From positions 5,766,001 to 5,830,000 of the forward strand of contig JAHWDD010000004.1 in assembly GCA_023897205.1 (NCBI GenBank): 64,000 nucleotides of DNA, written 5' to 3'. The translations under genes and the position numbers were made by a program. The DNA is from Exophiala sp. HKRS030. Taxonomy: Eukaryota > Ascomycota > Eurotiomycetes > Chaetothyriales > Herpotrichiellaceae. A model generated the notes under the pieces. The model searched no databases, was not told where the DNA came from, and saw only the letters and a program-made list of their open reading frames with translations. The first letter of the stretch is position 1, and every line of letters begins with the position of its first letter. Positions 22,352 through 33,017 of this stretch are shown piece after piece.

Positions 22352-23440
22352 ATGGCTTCACAACGGAGGCCTCTACAGTCTCTAAACCCAAATATATTAT
22401 CGAGAAGGGAGTTAACTCCATATAAACGCGGAAAAATCGAGGGTGCACGCACTATTGGCGGCTCCTGGCGGCAGATTACTGAAGCCTTACATATTCCACT
22501 CCGAACAGTTCGCAATACGATTTCGCAAGCCTCTACTCGTTACGAAGGTGCAACACAACCACGCATCGGCAGGCCTAATATCTATGATCCTCGTGATGAG
22601 CGACTCATCCTCCGCATCGTCCGACAAAACCCAAAGATCACTTATCGACAGCTAGCCCAGGAGTCAGGCTTAAAGTTTTGTCGCTCAACATTTACTAGGC
22701 TCTTGAAAAAGTATGGAATTAAGAACTGGGTTGCTAAGAAAAGGCCTCTTTTAACACCTGAAAACGCTTCTACTCGATATCGCTGGGCAGACGATCGTAA
22801 AGATTGGACGACAGACCTTTGGTCTCTCGTGATATTTAGCGATGAATGCTCTCTCGAAAGAGGCGCCGGTAAGCGGCCAACTTGGGTGTTTCGAACGCCG
22901 CAACAGAAGTGGGATAAAGAGATGATACAACCTCTCATCAAAGGAAGAGATATCTCTATCATGATTTGGGGCGCAATTTGGATCGGTGGGAGGTCGGATT
23001 TGGTTGTTATGACTCGTGATGAGGACTCTCCTAAAAAGGGCTTCTCTGCGCGCTCATATCTCCAGGTTCTCGACGATCAGATCCCTAAATGCTGGCAACC
23101 TGGGATGCTATTTATGCAGGATAATGCACCAATTCATCGTGCTAAAGTTATCGAGGATTGGTTCACAGATCACTCGATACCTCGCCTTGAATGGCCACCC
23201 TATTCGCCGGATCTCAACCCGATCGAGAACGTCTGGGCAATCCTGAAATCTCGCCTCATAGAGCGATGGCCTCACCTCCTCACTACTAGTAGGGATAGAG
23301 AGGCCTATGAAGCACTCAAAACAGCAATCATTCATGAATGGGATAACCTAGAACAAGAGATTATCGATAATTGCATCAAGAGCATGGATGAGAGGATAAA
23401 TCGGGTCCATACCGCTAAAGGCTGGTATACACCGTTTTGA
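22352..23440 (+). CDS. Tc1/mariner transposase, DD34E
   Basis: An intact 362-residue transposase that cuts and rejoins the element at TA sites. The N-terminus holds a helix-turn-helix pair (about residues 22-60 and 82-125) separated by a GRP motif at 73-75, which bind the terminal repeats. The catalytic triad is visible: Asp164 in IFSDEC, Asp257 in FMQDNAPIH and Glu292 in PYSPDLNPIENVW, with 34 residues between the last two, as in Tc1-type enzymes. Length is normal for the family. The ATG at 22352 is chosen because the open frame upstream only has a TTG. There are no introns or internal stops, so the enzyme may be active. Confidence 0.95.
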   Translation: MASQRRPLQSLNPNILSRRELTPYKRGKIEGARTIGGSWRQITEALHIPLRTVRNTISQASTRYEGATQPRIGRPNIYDPRDERLILRIVRQNPKITYRQLAQESGLKFCRSTFTRLLKKYGIKNWVAKKRPLLTPENASTRYRWADDRKDWTTDLWSLVIFSDECSLERGAGKRPTWVFRTPQQKWDKEMIQPLIKGRDISIMIWGAIWIGGRSDLVVMTRDEDSPKKGFSARSYLQVLDDQIPKCWQPGMLFMQDNAPIHRAKVIEDWFTDHSIPRLEWPPYSPDLNPIENVWAILKSRLIERWPHLLTTSRDREAYEALKTAIIHEWDNLEQEIIDNCIKSMDERINRVHTAKGWYTPF

Positions 23441-23590
23441 GAGCCTCATTTCTATATCAAATCTACACTAGTCGATAGAGGAAAACCTCACAATCAAGAA
23501 TATCTACTTTATTTCGAATTTGGCCAAAAGATGCACTCACAGGCTTAATTTTGGTGCGTGGTGCATCAAGTTCATGAATCATGAAATGAG

Positions 23591-23621
23591 GTGGTGTGCC
23601 TAGACTTTAGCGCTTTTACTG
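23591..23621 (-). repeat. right terminal inverted repeat of the mariner element
   Basis: The complement reads CAGTAAAAGCGCTAAAG onward and ends in GGCACACCAC, matching the left repeat in 27 of 31 positions. It is followed by TA at 23622-23623. Confidence 0.93.
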
Positions 23622-23623
23622 TA

Positions 23624-26600
23624 GCACGCTCTGTAGTCCAGACCACGACAATCCAGGAAAGATTGTGCATGAAGCATCGTGTCCTTGGGGAGGTATGTAT
23701 CTTGTAGGCTCCTAAGGACGGCTAAGCTGTCAGCGTGCACCTTCCCGCACCTGCAGAATCAGTGCAGTAACTCAGATTCTTTGGGAAGGAGGTGCAGCTG
23801 ATTTTGCCCCGCTCTTGCCCTGCATTTGACAGCGAGCGACCGCCGACTTGCGAGCTCTTTACTCCACGTGTACGTACTGACATGCAGCCTTTGACAGCAA
23901 CTTGTCTACGGAGTACACAATTGCCGCAATTCATCAGTCAAGTCCCGATTTGGAGGGATCCCCTGAAAAGCAGGAAGCAAGAGTCATGCAAGCCAACTCA
24001 ATTTGGCCCTGTCATTCTTGTCATCTGCAGACATCGTCTTTCTTGGGTCGATGGATCTTTCTTCATGGAAATGTCATGACAGCTTCAAAAGTGCCATCGA
24101 TTCGGCCTTTGGCCTGGTCAAGTTGGGCCTGTGAACGGTGGGGCAACAAGCTCGCCAGCACGGTACAGTTCAGTGCCATGCTACCTCGTTAACAGTCTCA
24201 GGCGAACAACTTGCTGGCTCCGAACGATTCTGATCCCGCGTCGAAGCAGTACGGTACAGGCACGGCATGTGCTGGTCATCTAATCCGTACTGTATAGCAA
24301 TCAAGGTTTGCACATGAAACACTGTTCGGAATTATGCACCTACTCGCATTGGTCTGGATCGCAAGGAACGCGGGTCGTCGCTACAACCTAGAGTTCGCTT
24401 CACGACCAGAAGTAATCCCCGAAATGCCCGCAAGAGCAGTTTTCATGTTTTGACCACGGAATCATACGGAATCATATCACATACCCCGAAGCTCCGATGA
24501 CGACGATCGACGTCCAAAACATTCATAAGCGAGGTGGTTAATGGTCCTTGGACTTGTATTGCCATGGCAAATCTAGAGCAGGGAAATGGGAGACTGTCTA
24601 AGTGGCACCTAAGTGGTGTACGAAAGAGTGTCTCACAACATGGCAGAACCGAAGACGGAGAAACGCGAACCATTCTCAAAATGGTCAAAATACAACCCCT
24701 GAATAATGCAGAAGCAATGAAGCACCACCCGCCACCAAGGGCAAAAGCCGTTGACGATTGAGGTCTGAGTCTTGACCGTTGAGTCTTGAGCATTGAACGT
24801 GATCTTGATCCATGGCTAAGGCCTTTCCGAGCGACCGCGGACTATACCGAGGATCCCTGAATGGTCGAGAAAAGCAGGGCACGGACAGGCTTGTTGTCAG
24901 CCTGTGATGAAGGTGGCCGATCCGAGTTACAGCAGAGTGATGAATGTGATGAATTCAAGGTATGGAGACGATGAAGTCAGGACTCAGGATTCAGGACACA
25001 AGTGACCAAGGCCTAATACTCAAGGCCCTCGGTCTCTCCCCTACCTTTGGGTCTTGGTGTGTTCAGAATATTGAATCTTGAAGCAACCAAAATGAGAAGC
25101 CCCGCCGGAGAAAAAGGACGACCAGGGTTTGTGGAAGCTAAGGAAATTAGTTCAATCCAAGGCCAGATCAATCCAGGAACCAACGCCTAGGGAATTAGTT
25201 ACAGTACTTAGCTTGCAAGCCTAAACTTGTGCTGGTTGGTCTCTGTTGGCCTGGTAGGTGCCTGGAGTAGTTAGGTCGATGACCCCTAGCCGTTCCTGTC
25301 CAGTTATGTACATAGAATTTGGGTTGGACTTGTCACTTTACCGGGCCATGACCATGACCACCTGCATTGCCCACCCAGGGAACCCAAAGAACCCACGGAT
25401 CACCCACGGACCACTAGTCCACGGGGCCACGACCAGCCCAAGGGAAAAGCCCGAGCTTGAACTTTTCCCGCTATCATATCAAAAACTTGAACATGATTCC
25501 AGGCATTTCCTGACTTGACTCAAGGTTCAACTTTAGTATCTCCAGAGCCCAATGATGTGTGCCTGACAACGCCAAGTGACCAATCTTTTTGAGCCAGAGC
25601 TTCCCCATCGGAACTCAATCTGACATGGCCATTCCAGTTAGGTGCCAGCAGGCAGTCACGTAGTCACAAAGTAAAGTAGCAAGACACAATACTTACTATA
25701 ATTTCACTAGATACCTAGTATAGCTTCTAACCAATCTTCGGTGGCAGTAGGCCTATTGGCAATTTAACGGGTCGCTCCTCTAAGCTCGGCTCTAGCCTCT
25801 AAAGGGCTCCTGACTAACTACCTATGTACGCATAGTCACCTACGGAGTACAGAGCAGTTCTGCTGGTTACGAAATCGGTCTCAACGCCTGGCTGGCTTGA
25901 CCCGTGATCATTAGCCCTGGACCATTCACCATTCACCCTTCTCTAGCCTATGGCCTCTGAATCTCTGATCGTCTTCTCTTCCGCGAATCCGTTCCGTGTC
26001 ATCCCCAATCCAATCCAATTCAACAGGGGTGTCGTTAATGCTTGTTCGAGTCCTTCTCAGGCCCATGAGTCCATGACTCTGTTACTAACTTACTCCGTAC
26101 TCTAGGCTTTTTGGGCCTTGACTCTGGTGGTCTTTGGTGGGTCGCGGTGGACCCCTGCACGCCCCTGCAAGCCCCTGCAAGCCTCCTTCCCTTAGCTGAA
26201 CCTCTATACCTTTTCCGTCCATGGTACGTCGCCCCATTGAACAAGCCATCGGCACCCGTCACTCTTGGTACCTTTCTTGGCCTATCCTTGCTGCCGTTGA
26301 CGGCCAGCGATCCCACTTGCAGACTCGCTTCTGTACCTCCCCCATGTTTAGACCTCCTGCTACAGCTCCGGAGCCTTTCTCTATCAAAACCCGTCTCCTG
26401 AATTCCACCATCAATTTCCTGAGCCCAGAGTCCTGAGTCCTGAGTCCTGCTTGCTACTGTCACTCTGCCTCTCTGACGGCCCACGGCCACCACCTCTCGG
26501 GTTGGTTGTTTATCCTTTCAACCTCCCCTCCCCTCTTCTTGTTGCCTCCCCGTTTCGACCGATCGTTCTCCATCCTCTTCTCTCAGTTGTGTTCAACTTC

Positions 26601-26848
26601 TCAGAGGTTCGATGCCGCTTGGTGTTGAATACCCATCATAAAAGTCCATCAGGGAAACTCAAAACCTACAGAAACACGTCGTGGTCCATAGCGTGTCTTC
26701 CTGCAGGTCAAGAAAAAGTCGAGGTGCATTGGCCAGCTGTTCGACGGCCGTTTGACATATTTGACCACGGCTTCCCGCAAAAGCTGAGACCATCTTCTCT
26801 TTCCTCCCTCCAGAGTCCAGACCCTGCCCTCTGTGCTGTCCCTGCGCA
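23624..26848. other. long gene-poor stretch upstream of the DENN gene
   Basis: No gene is supported in these 3.2 kb. All open frames are below about 155 codons and lack domains. The last 900 bp are C/T-rich and probably contain the promoter and long 5' untranslated region of the DENN gene. A short tandem GAGTCCT repeat (three copies) sits at 26428-26449. Small words such as TACTCCGTAC and CGGAGTAC recur, as often seen in decayed fungal repeats. Confidence 0.45.
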
Positions 26849-29730
26849 ATGGGCCCTTCACTCAGAGGTCACACTTCCATGACTTCAATGGCACCACGTC
26901 CGCAAACCCGTGACACCAATCGTCCTGCCACTCGCGAACAGGTCGACAATGGCATCATTCCAAGCAGAACCTCTTCACTCCATTCCAGAATCACTCAACC
27001 TCTGCCTCAAACTTTGGCCAAAGTCAACAACAGACCAACTCCCAAGACTCTGACCCACGCCTATATGGTATGTGGTGTTGGAAGAGAACCATCGCAATGG
27101 GTCAAAGCCCCTCCACCACCTCATGGAAAGATTCAACACATGAAAGGAGCCGTTGGCCAATTCTGGCTTCCTGAAATTCTCGGTAGCAGTCCTAGGCTCG
27201 AGACAGACAATGAGATCGCCAGAGCTTTGCATAGTGCCATGAGGGTGAGTGTTCAACAACCTGGTCCGGACTGACTTCTTGCTGACTTCACTTACAGGCA
27301 TGTTTCCCTCACGATGTCGAAATTTGCACTGGTCGGAGTCAGCCGCACTGCGTCCACCATTCATTCGTCCTACAACAAGACTCCCAGCACACTTTGTACG
27401 GTATTGCCCTCAGGGTTTGGTCAAGGGCCGACGAAAAGCGCGCCGAAACCATTCGTGAACTTCGACGAAAGACTGAACCAGATTATCGTGATTCTGCCGA
27501 AGAGACATATTGGATCCCATATTGCTTGAGCTTCCTCTCCAGATATCCTCTTTACAACCTGCTCGGCGATTATTTGCGAGGCATGTGGATCCATTGGAAC
27601 AAGGCCACAAACCTCTTCCACGCTGAGGAAGTGTCCAGAATCCTCAGTTTCCCAGCACCTCGACTCAATGACTTGGTACGCATTGACATGAAGGATTACG
27701 CTCTGTGCTATCAATTCCCATCCTCGCCAACGGGCTTCCAAAACTTTGCCATGTGGCCTTTGTTCAACTGCTTGACTATCCCCAACATTGTCGGCTTGAT
27801 CGAAGCAGCCGTTTCCCCAACCCGCCGTATCATCCTCACCAGTCATCACCCAGCTATGCTTACCATTGCCGCTGAAACCATCAGATTCTGTGTGCGCGTC
27901 TATGAATGGAGTGGTCTCTATGTCCCAGTGGTTCATGCTCGAAATGTCAGCGAGATGGTTCAAGAGCCTGGTCCATATATCCTTGGTATCACAACAGAAT
28001 GTCGCTCACTCTTCCAACCACCAAAGGATGCTTTGTTGGTAGATTTGGACCGTAACCTTGTCATCACTGATCATCCTCCCAATATCTTAACCCCAGGTCA
28101 ACGCACCAAGATGATCACTCGTCTGACCCAGGCCTTGAACACAGATGTCGAAATCACAGGTGTCCCATCACATCTCAAATCTGCCTATGGTGGTGGCAAG
28201 CTTATCCCTGCTGGACAGATTATTGTTCTACGGGGTGAAGTAGAAAGTATTCAAGATCCTGCTTGGTGGAATCAAGATTCTATCATGGCGGTCATGGACC
28301 ATGTTTGTGAAAAACTTGGCCGCAATACTGGAGTCAAGGCTTTGTTTGGTGGAGCCACCAAAAAGCCATTGATGACCAAGATCTCCATGAGACATATGAA
28401 TGAGATTGTCCGAGAGCGAAATCAATACTCGCGCGACGCATTGGAAGCGTGGCAAGATTTTATCAACCTGAAAGGTCGCATGGACACTGAACTCGCGAAG
28501 GTTGCCAAGAGAAATAATTACCTCGAACAAGAGGTTGAAACATGGAAATTGCAATTCCAAAAGTTCCAGGCTTTTGTCGAATCCCTCAACAAGGAATTGG
28601 CTGAACTTCGCGTCAAGATTGAATCACACAAACGTGAAAACCGCAGACTCACTGGTCTCATTGATCAACAGAAGGATGATGCTGCTCGTCTTACCCTCAG
28701 ACTTTCCGGCACTGAAAGACAGCGTGATAATGCCCTTGAAGCACTGGTTCTCCAACAAGGCATTGCTGAAGACCTTGAGAAGGAACGCTCACGCAATAGG
28801 AAAGAAATTGCCGCTATGCAGCATGCCAATCAAACATTACAGCGACAACGTGATGAAGCTCAACGTGTGGTCCTCCATCTTCGTTCCCTCATCACCGGAC
28901 AAACACATCACATGGAGCATATTGTGCGTTCCATTGGTTCCGCCTCGGAGTTGCAAGAATATATTCATGAAGGCTACGATGAGGATGACGAAGAGCTTGA
29001 AGACGATGATGATGAGGATGTTGATAACATGAAGAATGTCACTTCGAGGAACAACAAACGGATGTCAAGACTTGGCTTTGCCGATGGTCAGGACGTCACT
29101 CCCTCTATGGAATCAAAACTCCTCTCTGCGAATAAGAGAGCCAGCAAACGCTTCTCCGAACTCAGCATGTCTGATGTTGCTGATCGTCACCTTCGTAACA
29201 AGACTGATGCAATTGCTGACATCATCCGCAACATTAGTGAGCAATGTGCTGCCGCTGTCGAAAGTCTCCAGCTTGCCAATGAAGCTGCTGAAATTGAGGA
29301 AGAAGATGACTCGGCCGATGTTGAAGTTGAAGAAGCCGGCATTGCACCATCAACTCACAGTCGTGAGGACAGCCGCAACCTGTCTCCTGTCGAGCATCTC
29401 GGCTCAGATTCTCGCAGTGGAACTGGTCATCTCACCCCTCAAAGTGAACGTGGTTCCATTCCTCCCACACCAGATCTTGTTCATCAACGATCAAGCACGG
29501 CATTGAGTATGGCAAGCACTGCTCCCACCAATTATACCGCTAGAGAATCACTCAACCATAATACTCGTGGTACTGATCGAACCAAGATTGTTGAAGATGA
29601 AGATGCCGAACGTGCTCATGATAGTGTAGGTATCAGTGGTACCGCCGGCAACAAGAATGAGGTTGAGGAAAATCTGAAACAACAACCTCCTAGTCGGGGT
29701 GCAATTCTCAGCAGAGTTCTCGAAGCATGA
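26849..29730 (+). CDS. DENN-domain (AEX-3-type) protein, putative Rab GEF
   Basis: Exons 26849-27244 and 27298-29730 join in phase 0 (53-bp intron with GCTGAC branch) to 942 residues. The uDENN part starts near residue 70 (AYMVCGVGREPSQWV) and crosses the intron. The central DENN core spans about 215-400 (LYNLLGDYLRGMW, IPNIVGLIEAAVSPTRRIIL, GPYILGITTECR, DLDRNLVITDHPP). A dDENN-like segment follows. A long coiled coil occupies about 520-670, then an acidic patch near 700 and a Ser-rich tail. DENN proteins activate Rab GTPases by nucleotide exchange in vesicle traffic; the coiled coil suggests dimerisation or tethering. ATGs at 26879 and 26888 are alternative starts; all lie before the first conserved residue. 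The order DENN core then coiled coil is common in filamentous fungal members. Confidence 0.85.
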
Positions 29731-31195
29731 GGGTCTTGAGATTCCTTTCGGCATACCACCTTACCAGAAGCTAACGAAGCATAATCACCACCTTTGGTTC
29801 TTACGGGTCGACATCGACAAACATTATCGGAATACGGGACTGGAATTTGCATGGAGCTAAGGCGTATCATTGTCGCAGATGTTATCTCTGACCGTTGTTA
29901 TTGGTGTCTGGAAAGCCTGTTGACTCGCAAACAGTGTTGCCAAGGATATTTGGAGAGTTTACTCTTTTTTGATATGATGATATCCATGTGCGAGTTTAGA
30001 AGAAAATGGTCCCCCATTTGTTCATCTCATTACTGGTCCGGGGATTTAATTTTCTTACTATTCTTATTGATTCCATATACCTGACAGGGAGGTCGATATG
30101 GTATAACTAGTTAGGTGGCTATCTATTTGAACAGAAGCTTTCAATCCTACTTCAAAAACAAAGCAGTTTGTTTTATCTATACGTATCATTTGTCATTAAA
30201 TGTAGGAAGATATCGACCATAGAATTCCGTAGGTGTCTGCCTCCCCCGTCCCGTCTTGAGCGTTGTTAGTTCATCAATCTTCAAACTTGGGCTTTCTCCT
30301 CCAACTTTCCGAGGCTCAAAGGCAGCATCATCTCCAACTTTTCTCCGGAACCGGCTCTCCGGTGGAATGTCAGTTCTCTGCCTGGAGTGCCACAGTGCTT
30401 ACTTGACCTCCGATTGAACAAGAAGTACCTTAGTTATTAGTAGTGGTACCATTACCATTACCATTACCTAGGTACATACCTAACCTTAGTTAGTAATATC
30501 GATATCTCCCCGGTTAGAGATCTACCCATGCATTTATTTGTCCTGATCCTGGACTCTGTTTCCTACCCTACGAGTCGACGTCAATTCCCCTTCTCCTTCT
30601 GTCCTGGTCGTCCGTCCGGTCCATGACATTGTCTCCATTGGAGGTTTTGAGTTTTTCTTGCGGCTGCTGCTATTACTGACTCCTGAGTCCTGAGTCCTGA
30701 GGCCTCACTTTGAGCCTCGGGATCTACGGTTGCGGAAGGAGGGTGTTCTCTCGTTGGCTTTTGCTGTCTTTTGCTGTCTTTCACGGCGGGGCGGATAAGA
30801 GAGGTTGAGAGGTGGAGAGGTGGAGAGGTGGAGAAGCTGGTCGGGGATCTCCCTGATCTTGAGATTTGACTACACGTCCATAGGTATATATGTATGTGGA
30901 TATAGGGAAGAGTCGAGTCAAAGGGACAAAAGCGGAGAACTGGGAGCCCACGATCGAACATTAAAGAAAGTCGTCGATAATCGACTTGCTTGTTTCGCCG
31001 GCAGGGCTCTGTCAAATACCAAGACAAGCGTGAGAAGGACCCGCGATCTTGCATTGTGTTAAGCAGAGGGTTGCACGGGCAAAGGAAGTGCCGCCGGACA
31101 TCCTCCGAGAGGGAAGCCAGCATCTACGAGCAGCCAGCTGGATCTCTCCTCCAGTGACAGCGACAGCAAGGACGGAAATAGCTGGAAATCCTACC
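29731..31195. other. intergenic, no gene recognised
   Basis: These 1.5 kb hold the DENN gene's 3' end and the promoter of the dehydrogenase. Several simple repeats occur: (ACCATT)n near 30449, GAGTCCT copies near 30685 and AGAGGTGG copies near 30808. The 180-codon minus frame at 30581-31123 covers these repeats and has no domain, so I do not call it. Confidence 0.5.
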
Positions 31196-32421
31196 ATGGC
31201 TACTCCACTATTAACCGCCGATGCCACCGGCAGCACCTCTACTACTACCACCACCACCACCACCACCACTAATCCCATCACCAATACTGCTAGCACTGTT
31301 CCAACGGCCCTCCCCATTCAAACGAACGCATCACGCTCATCGGGCTCGGAGCAATCGGCATCTCATTCCTTGCGCTGCACCTGACCTACACGTCGGCCGT
31401 GGTATCAGTCTACGACCCACGACCCGATCTCGCCGAGCACATTGCGGCCGTGCTCCCGTTGTATCTACCTTCGCCAGCCAGCGAGAGCGAGCCCGACAAC
31501 CTGTCGAAAGATGTCGTGGAGCAAGCGAAATCCAGCGGCCGGCTGCGGATCAGCACGAATCTCGACGACGCACTGCACGGTGCAACCATCGTGCAGGAAC
31601 AAGGGCCCGAGAACGTCCAGTTCAAGCAGGATATCTGGCGCCAGGTGATTCGCAAGGTCAGCCGGGAGTGCCATCTGTGGAGCAGCACCAGCGGCATCGA
31701 GGCGAGCCGACAGCTGGCCGACGCAGAAACAAACACCACCACCGGCACCACCACTATCACGACTCACGAAGAAGCAGACCTCCTAACCTCCGCACGCACA
31801 CGCCTACTAGTCGTACACCCCTTCAACCCGCCACACATCATGCCACTGATCGAACTCGTGCCGTCCCCACACACATCGACGTCCGAAACCACCTTCGCCC
31901 AGTCGTACTTCACGCGTCTCTCCAGCGGGCACCGCCCGATCATCGTGCACAAGGAGATCAAAGGCTTCGTGGCCAACCGGCTCAGCTTCATCCTGCTGCG
32001 CGAAGCGTGCCACCTGGTCAACGAGGGCGTCGTGTCGGTCGACGAGTGCGACGAGATCATCCGCGCCAGCCTCGGGCCCCGCTGGGCCGTCAAGGGCGTC
32101 TTTGAAATGTATGGCTTTGGCGGCGGGAACCGTGGTCTCGATGGCTTCTTCGATAATATCGGTCAAAGTGTGGATGAGGTCTGGAGGGATGCCGGTGGGT
32201 TGCACATGGAGGGACACGGACACGGACAAGGGAAAGGGGAGGGGAAGAGCGAGACGGAGACGGAGAGCGAGGCAGGCTGGAGGGTGAAAGTCGTCAGGCA
32301 GGCAAATCACGCCTTTGGTCTGCCCACCGCACAGGGGATAAGGAATAGGGATCGCGGCTTGAAGATGGTCGTCAACGTGCAGGAGGAGATGGAGAGGTTG
32401 GCGAAGGGTGAGCAAGGTTAA
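31196..32421 (+). CDS. 3-hydroxyacyl-CoA / L-gulonate 3-dehydrogenase-type enzyme, one frame break
   Basis: The enzyme has an N-terminal Rossmann domain starting ITLIGLGAIGISF (GxGxxG), followed by VVSVYDPRPD with the Asp that binds NAD ribose. Then come the HPFNPPHIMPLIELVP motif with the catalytic-domain His and IKGFVANRLSFILL, both characteristic of the 3HCDH family and closest in style to lambda-crystallin/L-gulonate 3-dehydrogenase. The C-terminal helical domain includes EMYGFGGGNRGLDGFF. The ATG at 31196 opens with a Thr-rich leader (a run of ten Thr from ACC codons) in one frame, and the Rossmann strand is in the next. The slip is at the C4 run 31312-31315. No GT donor exists in the region that could form an intron, so a missing C is the best explanation, giving 408 residues. 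A His/Gly/Glu-rich insert lies near residue 340. Confidence 0.82.
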
Positions 32422-33017
32422 GAAAAACAGAGGGACAAGGTATAGGATTCGAGGAACAAGGGTGGGTATTGATGTCAGAGAGCGACGAGTGTACGTGTGT
32501 GTTGCCATGGTGATTCGAATTCATGGTCGTGGTTTATATTGTATTGAGCTGAGAACAAGAATCATGATTATATATCGCATTCTGATCAAAGGATGGCTGA
32601 GTGTGCATTTTTGCAGATGCTTGCTATTTGTGTAGGTATGACTGCGCGGTGGGATCTTGATAATCGGAATTTGGTTCAATTGAAGAACCACTCTTCGGGA
32701 TCAAAAACCGCTAGGATCCTTGACGGAAAGCGAGACGAGGTGGCGCGGTCTCAACATCCTGAACAAGAAGCATTTCTTGACTGGACTAGTTAGAGGAATG
32801 CAGGAGGGTTGGGAGTCCTGTCACTTGGCCGAAAAGACTGCATGTTTGAATCGTGAACCACATATTCCGGTCTGTCTATAAACCATATCTAAAAGCTATG
32901 GTATGGCAAAGCTCCATCCTCCACCTCCCTATCAAGGCTCTACCGTGCGTTACCCATCCTGTATCCTCAAGGAGGGGTTTACTTTGGCCGTCCGCCTTCC
33001 AAAATCCATTGTCTCGA
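32422..33017. other. intergenic between converging genes
   Basis: A 0.6 kb gap between the ends of the dehydrogenase and VPS15 genes. It should hold both terminators; I see no gene or repeat. Confidence 0.5.

Larger units (their letters stand above)
22264..23621 (+). mobile_element. Tc1/mariner-type DNA transposon, complete
   Basis: The element is 1358 bp. Its left terminal inverted repeat (22264-22294) and right repeat (23591-23621) agree at 27 of 31 positions; all four differences are adjacent (CAGTGGGT against CAGTAAAA at the outer end). TA dinucleotides flank both ends (22262-22263 and 23622-23623), the target-site duplication of this superfamily. One intact transposase gene fills the interior. 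Short untranslated stretches of about 60 and 150 bp separate the gene from the repeats. There is no sign of RIP damage: no stop codons and no accumulation of TpA at the expense of CpA that I can see by eye. The element is therefore young or recently copied, and possibly mobile. Confidence 0.93.

Noticed and set aside
26035..26493. 152-codon minus-strand open frame
   Set aside because: Arg/Gly-rich translation of a C/T-rich leader region; no motif and no fungal-like coding character.
30581..31123. 180-codon minus-strand open frame
   Set aside because: It spans several simple repeats, has no domain or conserved block and lies in the promoter of the 3HCDH-type gene.
31221..32105. 294-codon plus frame rich in Pro, Arg and His overlapping the dehydrogenase
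   Set aside because: Shadow frame of GC-rich codons; the Rossmann and catalytic motifs are in the other frame.
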